From JALYUA01 sp039933215 (lineage in GTDB: Bacteria; Acidobacteriota; Thermoanaerobaculia; UBA5066; Gp7-AA6): DNA of 64,000 bases. The notes below the pieces were generated by a model. It was not told the origin of the DNA. It saw only the letters and a program-made list of their open reading frames with translations, and ran no database searches. The stretch's first letter is position 1. Every line of letters starts with the position of its first letter. The DNA lies in assembly GCA_039933215.1 (NCBI GenBank), contig JBDTOO010000018.1, forward strand, positions 1 to 64,000, given 5' to 3'. Shown in pieces: positions 53,894-61,714 of the stretch. The position numbers and the translations under genes are program-made.

Positions 53894-55393
53894 ATGGCAA
53901 AGAAAATTCTTCTGGCCGACGACAGCCTGACGATCCAGAAGGTCGTGGAGCTGACGTTTTCCGACAGCGATTACGAGCTCATTTGTGTTTCGAACGGGCA
54001 GCTCGCGCTCGACAGAGTTCTGGAGAGCCGCCCCGATCTCATCCTCGCCGACGTCGTCATGCCCGACAAGAACGGTTACGAGGTCTGCGAGGCGATCAAG
54101 GGCAACCCGTCAACCGCCCGGATTCCCGTCGTTCTCCTGTCGGGCACTTTCGAGCCCTTCGACCGCGAACGGGCCGAGCGGATCGGCGCCGACGCCATCG
54201 TCTCGAAGCCGTTCGACTCGCACCAGCTCCTCGCGCAGGTGGATGCCCTCATCGCGCGGGCGCCCGCGGCCGCCGACCGGGAGCCGGAGCCCCGCGAGGC
54301 CGCCGCGCCGGCCGCCCAGCCGTTCCGCCCCTTCGCTCCCGCTGCGTCCGCTCCCGCTTCCCCGCCCTCTCCGCCCCCTGCGCCCGCCTCCGCCGACGAG
54401 GCGCCCTTCGACACGGGTTTCTCCTCGGAGGATTTCACCGCGTCCGTCCGCATGCCGCACGTCAAGACGGGAATGGATCCCTTCGAGGCGGAGTACGGCA
54501 GGGGGGACGTGGACTCCGCCATCGAGGCATTCGAGAAATCCCACCCGCGCTTCGGCCTCGGCTCCGGAATCGAAGAGCCGCCGGCGCCGCCCGCCCCCGC
54601 GCCCGACGAATCGGGGCGCGAGCCCCTCGCCCAGTGGCTCCGCGACGAGCCGGAACGGGCGCCGTTTGGCGACGGGCCGCTCGCGTCGGAGCGAACGGCT
54701 CCTCTCGCGCTATCCGACCCCTTCGACTCGGGCATGGCCGCGCCGCCGATCGCCGCGTCGACGATGGCGATCTCCCGCTCGGACTATCCGCCCACGCCGC
54801 CCGACCAGTTGCCGACCATGGAGTTTCCTCTGTTGAAATTCGACCGCTCCGGCGCCGCGCGAAGCGGCGACGCCGGTGTGTCGTCTCCGCTCGCCTGGCC
54901 CGACACGCGCGAGACGGAGACCGGCTCGGAAGCCCCGGCCCCTCCTCCCGCGGCGCGGCACGTGGAGGAGATCTCGGCCTACGACGCGGAAGTGCTCTTC
55001 GACGTCGGCGCGCCGGACGAGCCGCATCCGATGCCCATGCCGGAGGCGGACAGGCCCGAAGCTCCCGCGGAGCCGGACTCGGATTCGGAGCCGATCCGCG
55101 CGACGGAGCCCGCTTCTCTCTCGAGCGCGTCGATCGCCGATACGCCTTCGGCGGTCCCGGGCGACATCGAGATGCTCGCGCAGCGCTCGTCGATACCCGA
55201 ACTGACTCAGATGCTTTCGAGCGTCCGGGCCGGCGGCGACATGACGGACGAGCAGATCGAACGCCTGGCGACGCGAGTCGTGGAAAAACTCTCGGACCGC
55301 GTGGTGCGGGAGATCGCCTGGGAAGTGATTCCGGACATGGCCGAGATCGTCATCAAACAGCGGATCAAGGAGCTCGAGAGCGGCGTCGAGTGA
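53894..55393 (+). CDS. Receiver-domain protein with long disordered linker
   Basis: 499 residues. The N-terminal receiver (about 1-122) has KILLADDSLTIQKVVELTFS, phospho-Asp in LILADVVMPDKNGYEVCEA, and SKPFDSHQLL. About 300 residues rich in Pro, Ala, Glu and Asp follow with no folded pattern. A conserved helical C-terminus (about 430-499; DEQIERLATRVVEKLSDRVV, IKQRIKELESG) could be an oligomerisation or binding module. The layout recalls FrzS/PilG-like single-receiver adaptors in surface motility, but no motility gene is near. Followed by an intrinsic terminator. Confidence 0.85.
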   Translation: MAKKILLADDSLTIQKVVELTFSDSDYELICVSNGQLALDRVLESRPDLILADVVMPDKNGYEVCEAIKGNPSTARIPVVLLSGTFEPFDRERAERIGADAIVSKPFDSHQLLAQVDALIARAPAAADREPEPREAAAPAAQPFRPFAPAASAPASPPSPPPAPASADEAPFDTGFSSEDFTASVRMPHVKTGMDPFEAEYGRGDVDSAIEAFEKSHPRFGLGSGIEEPPAPPAPAPDESGREPLAQWLRDEPERAPFGDGPLASERTAPLALSDPFDSGMAAPPIAASTMAISRSDYPPTPPDQLPTMEFPLLKFDRSGAARSGDAGVSSPLAWPDTRETETGSEAPAPPPAARHVEEISAYDAEVLFDVGAPDEPHPMPMPEADRPEAPAEPDSDSEPIRATEPASLSSASIADTPSAVPGDIEMLAQRSSIPELTQMLSSVRAGGDMTDEQIERLATRVVEKLSDRVVREIAWEVIPDMAEIVIKQRIKELESGVE

Positions 55394-55417
55394 GACGTCC
55401 CGCTCCGGGAACCCACA

Positions 55418-55441
55418 GGGCCCGCTTCGGCGGGCCCTTTC
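55418..55441 (+). terminator. Intrinsic terminator after the receiver gene
   Basis: GGGCCCGC-TTCG-GCGGGCCC followed by TTTCGCTT: an 8-bp GC stem with a stable UUCG tetraloop, 25 bp after the stop codon. Confidence 0.88.
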
Positions 55442-55520
55442 GCTTGGGTGCGGGCCGGAGCGGCCGCACGCCGCGCCATCCCGGCGGGCCGTGATCGGGT
55501 ACAGTTCGGCCTCTAAAAAC

Positions 55521-55550
55521 ATGACCGACCATGGGAAAACTCTTTCTTGA
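55521..55550 (+). CDS. Nine-codon upstream ORF before valS
   Basis: ATG ACC GAC CAT GGG AAA ACT CTT TCT TGA encodes MTDHGKTLS and its stop overlaps the valS ATG (TGATG). A TACAGT box at 55500-55505 and TCTAAA just before the ATG could give a short-leader mRNA. It contains no Val codon, so classical attenuation is unlikely; it may deliver ribosomes to valS by coupling. Confidence 0.35.
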   Translation: MTDHGKTLS

Positions 55551-58204
55551 TGCCTGAAAGCCCGGGGTCCGCGGCGGGCGAAGACTCGGGGCGCGGCCTC
55601 CCGAAAAACTTCGAGCCGGCGTCGTTCGAGGGGCGCTGGTACGCCGTCTGGGAGGCGGAAGGACGCTTTCAGCCCGAAGGCCCGCCGGGCTCCCCGCGCT
55701 TCGTGATGGTGATCCCGCCCCCGAACGTCACGGGCAAGCTCCATATCGGGCACGCCTACGGACGCACCGTCGAGGACATTCTCGCGCGGTGGAAGCGCAT
55801 GTCCGGGCTCCGCGTGCTCTGGGTGCCGGGCACCGACCACGCGGGGATCGCCACCCAGATGGTCATGGAGCGCCAGCTCGCGAAACAGGGGATCGACCGG
55901 CGCGATCTCGGGCGCGAGAAGTTCATCGAGCGCGTCTGGGCGTGGAAGGCGGAGGCGAAGGACACGATCCAGTCGCAGATGAAACGGCTCGGCTGCTCCC
56001 TCGACTGGACGCGCGAACGATTCACCCTCGATTCGGATCTCTCGCGCGCGGTCCGGCACGCCTTCGTGCGCCTCTACGAGGAAGGGTTGATCTATCGCGG
56101 TCGGTACGTCGTCAACTGGTGCCCGCGCTGCGAAACCGCGGTCTCGGACCTGGAGGTCATCCACCGCGAGACCGAGGGCGCGCTCTACAAGATCCGGTAC
56201 GACGTTACCGGCGTCGCCGGCGGAGCGATGGTCGCGACCACGCGTCCGGAGACCATGCTGGGCGATACCGCGCTCGCGATCCATCCGGACGATCCTCGGA
56301 CTTCGCGCCTCAAGGGCCGGACCGCGATGCTGCCGATCGCCGGACGGGAGATCCCTGTGATCGAGGACGCGATACTCGTGAACCGGGAGTTCGGCACGGG
56401 GATCGTCAAGGTCACGCCCGCTCACGACGCGAACGACTTCGCGACGGGGCAGCGCCACGGCCTCCCCTCCGTGGTCGTGATCGGGCCGGACGGGAAGATG
56501 ACCACCGCGGCAGGCGAGTACGCGGGACTCGACCGGTTCGACGCCCGGAAGCAGATCGTCGCGCGGCTGACCGAAGAGAACCGCCTGACCTCCGAGCCCT
56601 ACCGGAACTCGGTCGGTCATTGCCAGCGCTGTGACACCGTGATCGAGCCGTATCTCTCGACGCAGTGGTTCGTGAAGATCGCCCCGCTCGCCGAGCCGGC
56701 GATCCGCGCGGTGCGGACGGGCGACATCCGCTTCGTGCCCGAATCCTGGAGTAAGACGTACTTCTCGTGGATGGAGAACATCCACGACTGGTGCATCTCG
56801 CGCCAGCTGTGGTGGGGACATCGCATCCCCGCGTTCACTTGCCCGAACGGACACGTGACGGTGTCGGAGCAGGATCCGCCCTCGTGCCCGACCTGCGGCG
56901 CGGCGCCCCTCGAACAGGACCCGGACGTTCTCGACACGTGGTTCTCGTCGCAGCTCTGGCCGTTCTCGGTCTTCGGCTGGCCGGAGGAGACGCGCGATCT
57001 CGCCGACTTCTACCCGACGGACGTGCTGGTGACCGGCTACGACATCCTGTTCTTCTGGGTGGCACGGATGATCATGGCGGGGCTGCACTTCACGGGGCGG
57101 GCGCCTTTTTCGACGGTCCATCTTCACGGGCTTGTGCGGATCGGCGGCGAGAAGATGTCGAAGACCCGGGGGAACGTGATCGACCCGCTCGAAGCGATCT
57201 CCGAGTTCGGAGCCGATGCCGTGCGCTTCACCCTCGCGAGCGCTGCGTCATCGGGCGCGACGGTGTCCGTCGAGCGCAACCGCATGACGGGGTCCCGGGG
57301 ATTCGCGACGAAGCTCTGGAATGCCGCCCGGTTCACGCTCGCTCAGCTCGACGGGGGGCCCGCGGCGGAGATCCTCGCCGGGCGGAGCCTCTCTCTCGCC
57401 GACCGATGGATCCTCTCCCGCCTCTCCGCGACGTCCACGGCGGTCAACGGGCACCTGGAGGAGTTCCGCTTCGACGAGGCCGCCGGCGCGATCTACGCCT
57501 TCGTCTGGCACGACCTCTGTGACGGCTACCTCGAGATGGTCAAGCCGGTCCTCCGGGACGCGGGCGATCGCGACCGCGAGACCGCCCGCGGGGTTCTGCG
57601 CCGGTGTCTCCTCGACTCGCTGGCCCTTCTTCATCCCTTCATGCCGTTCATTACCGAGGAGATCTGGGACAAGGCGACGGGCCGCCCGGGAACTCTCATC
57701 GTCGCGCCGTTCCCGAAGGGCGAGGCAGCGGCCGGCGACGCGGCAGCCGAGATGACGATCGGGGCGATGCGGGAGATCCTGACGCGCATCCGAAACTTCC
57801 GCGGGGAGCGCGGCGTGTCGCCGACGGAGCCCGTGGCGCTCTGGATCGCCCCGGACTCTCCGGACGAGCCCCTCGCGACGAGCCTGCGGGACGTCGAGCC
57901 TCTGCTCCGGCAGCTCGGGCGCGCGGCGTCCATCTCATTCGAAGCGCCGCCGGATTCCGCTGCGAAGGACGTAGTCGCCGGAGTCTCGATCGGCATGCAG
58001 GTCGAAAAGCCGGCCGCGGTGAAGAGCGCCGATCGCGTCGAGAAGGATCTGGCGGCCATCGACGACGAGATCACGGGACTCTCCGCCAAGCTCCGGAACC
58101 CGTCCTACGTCGAGAAGGCGCCGGCGGCGGTGGTCGAGAAGACGCGCCGGCGTCTCGTCGAGCTCGAGGAGCGGAGAGCCGCGCTCTCGGCGGACATGCC
58201 GTGA
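55550..58204 (+). CDS. valS: Valyl-tRNA synthetase
   Basis: 884 residues. Class I synthetase with HIGH motif in PPPNVTGKLHIGHAYGRT and KMSKS-type motif GEKMSKTRGNVIDP. It also has an editing domain with TTRPETMLGDTALAIHP, a WCISRQLWWGHRIPAF region and a C-terminal coiled-coil arm (VEKDLAAIDDEITGLSAKLR), all as expected for ValRS. An in-frame TTG at 55547 is an alternative start. Overlaps birA by 4 bp (GTGA). Confidence 0.96.
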   Translation: MPESPGSAAGEDSGRGLPKNFEPASFEGRWYAVWEAEGRFQPEGPPGSPRFVMVIPPPNVTGKLHIGHAYGRTVEDILARWKRMSGLRVLWVPGTDHAGIATQMVMERQLAKQGIDRRDLGREKFIERVWAWKAEAKDTIQSQMKRLGCSLDWTRERFTLDSDLSRAVRHAFVRLYEEGLIYRGRYVVNWCPRCETAVSDLEVIHRETEGALYKIRYDVTGVAGGAMVATTRPETMLGDTALAIHPDDPRTSRLKGRTAMLPIAGREIPVIEDAILVNREFGTGIVKVTPAHDANDFATGQRHGLPSVVVIGPDGKMTTAAGEYAGLDRFDARKQIVARLTEENRLTSEPYRNSVGHCQRCDTVIEPYLSTQWFVKIAPLAEPAIRAVRTGDIRFVPESWSKTYFSWMENIHDWCISRQLWWGHRIPAFTCPNGHVTVSEQDPPSCPTCGAAPLEQDPDVLDTWFSSQLWPFSVFGWPEETRDLADFYPTDVLVTGYDILFFWVARMIMAGLHFTGRAPFSTVHLHGLVRIGGEKMSKTRGNVIDPLEAISEFGADAVRFTLASAASSGATVSVERNRMTGSRGFATKLWNAARFTLAQLDGGPAAEILAGRSLSLADRWILSRLSATSTAVNGHLEEFRFDEAAGAIYAFVWHDLCDGYLEMVKPVLRDAGDRDRETARGVLRRCLLDSLALLHPFMPFITEEIWDKATGRPGTLIVAPFPKGEAAAGDAAAEMTIGAMREILTRIRNFRGERGVSPTEPVALWIAPDSPDEPLATSLRDVEPLLRQLGRAASISFEAPPDSAAKDVVAGVSIGMQVEKPAAVKSADRVEKDLAAIDDEITGLSAKLRNPSYVEKAPAAVVEKTRRRLVELEERRAALSADMP

Positions 58205-58974
58205 GCGTCTTTCCGGACGGGTCGATCGACCCGCGGCGCTGGAAGACGTTCGAGAACCTGGCGCTCTTCGGGAGCGTGAGCTCGTCGAACGACCTCGCGC
58301 GCGAGCTGATCGAGCTCTACTTCACGGAAGACCAGCCGTTGCCCTCGACCGTATTCGTCACGGAGGCCCAGACGGCGGCCCGCGGCCGCAAGGGCCAATG
58401 GGCCGCCCCGCGCGGCCGCGGCGTGTACCTGACCTTCGTGCGCAAGGCGCCTCCGGGGGAGCCCATATCGCTCGTGCCGATCGCCGTCGGGCGATGGGTG
58501 CGAGAGACCCTGGTCGAGGCCGCGGGCCTCGAGGCGTCCCTCAAGTGGCCGAATGACGTGTACGCCGGTGGCCGCAAGCTCGCGGGCATCCTCGCCGAGT
58601 CCCGTACGCAGGGCGAGGACACGTACGTGGCCGTCGGACTGGGCTTGAACGTCCTCGGCTCGTCCGACGCGCTCGGCGTCGAAGGGGCCACGACCGTCGA
58701 GCAGGAGACGGGACGCGCTCCGGATCTGGCCGCCCTCCTCCAGGCCCTGCTCGACCGGTTCGACCGCGAGCTCGCGAGCCCGGGCTGGGAGGAGGAGGTC
58801 GGACGGTGGGAGCGGGTCGCTCTGCACCGTCCGGGCGACCGCCTGACCGTGCGCCGCGAGGGCGAGGAGCTGTCGGGCGAGTATCGCGGGCTCACCCGCG
58901 AAGGATTCCTCCGCCTCGGCACCGCCGCGGGCGGCGAGACGGTCGTCGCGGTGGGCGAGCTCGCCCGATGGTAA
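58201..58974 (+). CDS. birA: Biotin--protein ligase
   Basis: 257 residues; attaches biotin to carrier proteins such as the one at 52.3 kb. There is no N-terminal helix-turn-helix, so it is not a repressor. Motifs are GSVSSSNDLARELIE, TEAQTAARGRKGQWAAPRGR (biotinyl-AMP loop), LKWPNDVYAGGRKLAGILAE, GLGLNV, and a C-terminal SH3-like domain. GTG start coupled to valS; overlaps coaX by 7 bp. Confidence 0.93.
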   Translation: MSVFPDGSIDPRRWKTFENLALFGSVSSSNDLARELIELYFTEDQPLPSTVFVTEAQTAARGRKGQWAAPRGRGVYLTFVRKAPPGEPISLVPIAVGRWVRETLVEAAGLEASLKWPNDVYAGGRKLAGILAESRTQGEDTYVAVGLGLNVLGSSDALGVEGATTVEQETGRAPDLAALLQALLDRFDRELASPGWEEEVGRWERVALHRPGDRLTVRREGEELSGEYRGLTREGFLRLGTAAGGETVVAVGELARW

Positions 58975-59792
58975 CGCCCGCGCAATCGAAGAACCGCGGC
59001 GGGGCGGCGGAGGGTCGTCCTCTACGCCTCCTGGCGGTCGACGTCGGGAACACGAACACGGTCCTCGGTCTCTACGAAGGCGACGCGCTCTCCCGGCACT
59101 GGCGGCTGACGAGCCGGCGCGACGCCACGGCGGACGAGATCGCTCTGTCCGTCGAGGGACTCCTTCGGCTTCTGCCGGGCGGCGATCCGCCGGACGACGT
59201 CATCGTCGCCAGCGTGGTGCCTGCGCTGCGTTTCCCGATGCGCCAGGCATTCCGGCAGCTCTTCGATCGCGAGCCCATCTTCGTGGAGCCAGGGATCCGG
59301 ACCGGCATGCCGATCCTCTACGAAGTGCCGTCGGAAGTCGGCGCGGACCGCATCGTCAACGCGGTCGCCGCTCATGCGCGCCTCGGCGGTCCGTGCATCG
59401 TCGTCGATTTCGGGACCGCGACGACGTTCGACGTGGTGACCGCGAAGGGCGAGTACGCCGGAGGGGTCATCGTCCCGGGCATCACGATCTCCGCGGAGGC
59501 ACTCTTCGAAAAGGCCGCGCGCCTCTGGCGGGTCGAGATCCGCAAGCCCGACCGGGTCGTGGGCAAGACGACGGCGGCCTCCATCCAGTCCGGCCTCTAC
59601 TTCGGATACCTCTCGCTCGTCGACGGCGTCATCGACCGGATCGTCCGTGAGACGGGTGGAACGCCTCGCGTCATCGCGACGGGCGGGCTCGCCGAGCTCT
59701 TCGCCGGCGCCTCCGAACGGATCCAGGATGTCGACCCTCTCCTCACGCTGACCGGGCTTCGGCTGATCTATGAGCGAAACCGGGGAGGATAG
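58968..59792 (+). CDS. coaX: Type III pantothenate kinase
   Basis: 274 residues; phosphorylates pantothenate in coenzyme A synthesis. ASKHA-fold motifs are LLAVDVGNTNTVLGLYEG, VGADRIVNAVAAHA, IVVDFGTATTFDVV, GGVIVPGITISAEALFEKAA and ATGGLAELFA. Next to birA, as often seen. Overlaps the following gene by 23 bp. Confidence 0.95.
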   Translation: MVTPAQSKNRGGAAEGRPLRLLAVDVGNTNTVLGLYEGDALSRHWRLTSRRDATADEIALSVEGLLRLLPGGDPPDDVIVASVVPALRFPMRQAFRQLFDREPIFVEPGIRTGMPILYEVPSEVGADRIVNAVAAHARLGGPCIVVDFGTATTFDVVTAKGEYAGGVIVPGITISAEALFEKAARLWRVEIRKPDRVVGKTTAASIQSGLYFGYLSLVDGVIDRIVRETGGTPRVIATGGLAELFAGASERIQDVDPLLTLTGLRLIYERNRGG

Positions 59793-60432
59793 GGAGTACT
59801 TCGCGGCGGCGGAGGCGGCCTTCATCCGGCGGCGGGGAACCCCCTTTCTCCTTTCGCCCCGCGACTTCGAGTTTCTCCGCGAGTGGCGGGCGCTGGGCGT
59901 CCCCATCGAGGCGGTAGAGCAGGGGATCGACGACGCCTTTTCGCGCCGCGAGGAGAGGGGAGCTCTGGGGCGCGTGAACTCGCTCGCGTACTGCCGCGAC
60001 GCGGTGCTTCTTGCGTGGGAGCGCCGGTCGGAGGCTTCGATCGGCAAGGGCTCCGGCCGCGCGGAAACCGAGATCGAGGCGGCGGCGATCCTGGCGGCGC
60101 TCGAGGCGCGGCTCGAGGAGATCGCCTCCGCACGTCCGGAGCTCGCGGAGAGCCTGCAGTCGGCGCGGCGATCGCTGGCGCGGCTCGGGGGATCCTCCCG
60201 GGACGCCGCGTCCGTCGAGGAATCGCTGGCGCGGCTCGACAAGCGTCTCGCCGGCGCGCTCTACGACGCCCTGGGCGAGGCGGACCGCGGCCGCATCGAC
60301 GCCGAGGTCGTGGCCCAGCTCGCGCGCGCGCGCGTTCGCCTGGACGACGAGACGGCCGAAAAGACCGCCCGGGCGCTGCGCCGGCGCGCGGTCCGGGAAG
60401 CCGTCGGCTTGCCGCGGTTGACCCTGCTGTGA
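59770..60432 (+). CDS. Conserved-looking helical protein of unknown function
   Basis: 220 residues, predicted largely alpha-helical and charged. It opens with YFAAAEAAFIRRRGTPFLLS and DFEFLREWRALGVPIEAVEQ, then a region rich in Ala/Glu/Arg (about 95-215). I recognise no family. It begins inside coaX (23 bp overlap) and ends 10 bp before the methyltransferase gene, so it is translated as part of this operon; its coding potential is supported by the tight packing and GC-rich third positions. Confidence 0.65.
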   Translation: MSETGEDREYFAAAEAAFIRRRGTPFLLSPRDFEFLREWRALGVPIEAVEQGIDDAFSRREERGALGRVNSLAYCRDAVLLAWERRSEASIGKGSGRAETEIEAAAILAALEARLEEIASARPELAESLQSARRSLARLGGSSRDAASVEESLARLDKRLAGALYDALGEADRGRIDAEVVAQLARARVRLDDETAEKTARALRRRAVREAVGLPRLTLL

Positions 60433-60442
60433 GCCGCCGCCC

Positions 60443-61714
60443 GTGACCATCCGCGCGACCGTCGAGAAGCTCGCCCCGACCGGGGAGGGGATCGTCAGGA
60501 CAAGAGAGGGAGTAGGGCTCGTCGAAGGGGCCCTGCCGGGGGAAGACGTCGACGTGGAAATCGTACGCGTGTCGAGCAAGATCTGGCGGGGGAGGGTGTC
60601 GGCCGTCCATTCGGCGTCTCCAGCGCGGATCTCCGGCGGTCACGCCGGCGGATGTCCCGCCTGCGACTGGGCGCACTTCGAGCCGGCCGCGGCGGCGGCC
60701 GCGAAACGCGAGCTCTTCCTGGAGACGATGTCGCGGATCGGACGCCTCCCGGCGGAAGCGCTCGGCGAGCTTCCGATCGAGGCGTCTCCTCCCGGCTACC
60801 GCCTGCGGAGCCGGTTCCATGTCTCGGGTCGCGGCGCCGACACGGCCGTCGGCGGCTACGCGCCGCGCACCCATCACGTCGAGTCGCTCGCGGGGTGCGA
60901 GGCCCTGACGCCCGAGATGCGCGAGGAGCTGCCGCGCCTGGTCGAATCGATCCGATCGAGCGGGGCGGCCGTCACGGAGATCGCCACGCTCGAGTCGCTC
61001 GACGCCTCGCGGAGGCTCGCGCGCCTCCGAGCGGCTCCCGAGGAGCGGCCCGTCACGAAGCTCGCACGCGCTCTCGCCGCGCGATTCGAGGGCGTGCGCA
61101 TCGAGGACTCCGCGGGGCGCGTCCTCCATCGTTCCGGAGAGCCCCGCCTCTGGCTGTCCGTGGGTGGGCGGGAGCTGCCGGCGACGCCCGACGCCTTCTT
61201 TCAGTCGAACCGCTTCCTGATCGGCGCGCTGGCCGGGTTCGTGACGGCGTCCGCGGCGGCGATCGCTCCCGGGCAGGCCCTCGACGCCTTCGGCGGGGTG
61301 GGACTCTTCGCGGGCGCCCTCTTAGACGCCGGGCATCGCGTGGTGTCGGTCGAGAGCCACGCGACCGCCGCGGAGGAGGCGAAGCTCGCGCGGGTCCGCT
61401 GGCGCGAGGCGAAACGGTGGCGCATCGAGCGCGCCTCGGTGCTCGATTTCGCGGCATCCGACTCCGCCCGGGAAGCCCTCGTGGTCGTGGATCCTCCCCG
61501 CGCCGGACTGGGCGCCTCCCTGGCCCGGGCGCTCGCCGCGCGCGCGGAGTCGAGGTTGATCTACGTCTCCTGCGATCCGGCGACGCTCGCGCGCGACCTC
61601 GCCTGGATCCTCCCGGAGGGATGGCGCATCGCGGAGGCCCGGCTCTTCGATCTCTTCGCGCTCACGCATCGCGTCGAAGCCGTCGTCGTTCTCGATCGAC
61701 CGGCCGCGGCGTGA
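60443..61714 (+). CDS. 23S rRNA (uracil-5-)-methyltransferase RlmD/TrmA family
   Basis: 423 residues: an N-terminal TRAM domain (EKLAPTGEGIVRTREGVGLV, LPGEDVDVEI), a Cys pair (GGCPACDW) that in RlmD belongs to an Fe-S site, and an SAM-binding domain (LDAFGGVGLFAGALLDAG, VVVDPPRAGLG). The catalytic nucleophile is Cys377 in YVSCDPATLARDLAWIL. Some of the four Fe-S Cys are hard to place, so the cluster may be lacking. GTG start; overlaps comEC by 4 bp. Confidence 0.87.
   Translation: MTIRATVEKLAPTGEGIVRTREGVGLVEGALPGEDVDVEIVRVSSKIWRGRVSAVHSASPARISGGHAGGCPACDWAHFEPAAAAAAKRELFLETMSRIGRLPAEALGELPIEASPPGYRLRSRFHVSGRGADTAVGGYAPRTHHVESLAGCEALTPEMREELPRLVESIRSSGAAVTEIATLESLDASRRLARLRAAPEERPVTKLARALAARFEGVRIEDSAGRVLHRSGEPRLWLSVGGRELPATPDAFFQSNRFLIGALAGFVTASAAAIAPGQALDAFGGVGLFAGALLDAGHRVVSVESHATAAEEAKLARVRWREAKRWRIERASVLDFAASDSAREALVVVDPPRAGLGASLARALAARAESRLIYVSCDPATLARDLAWILPEGWRIAEARLFDLFALTHRVEAVVVLDRPAAA

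Noticed and set aside
55418..55550. T-box or other tRNA-sensing riboswitch in front of valS
   Set aside because: The only hairpin is the terminator of the preceding gene; no T-box consensus or specifier loop is visible and the spacer is too short.
54710..57127. 805-codon minus-strand frame opposite valS
   Set aside because: Antisense to valS, which carries the HIGH and KMSKS motifs; its product is Arg/His-rich without domains.
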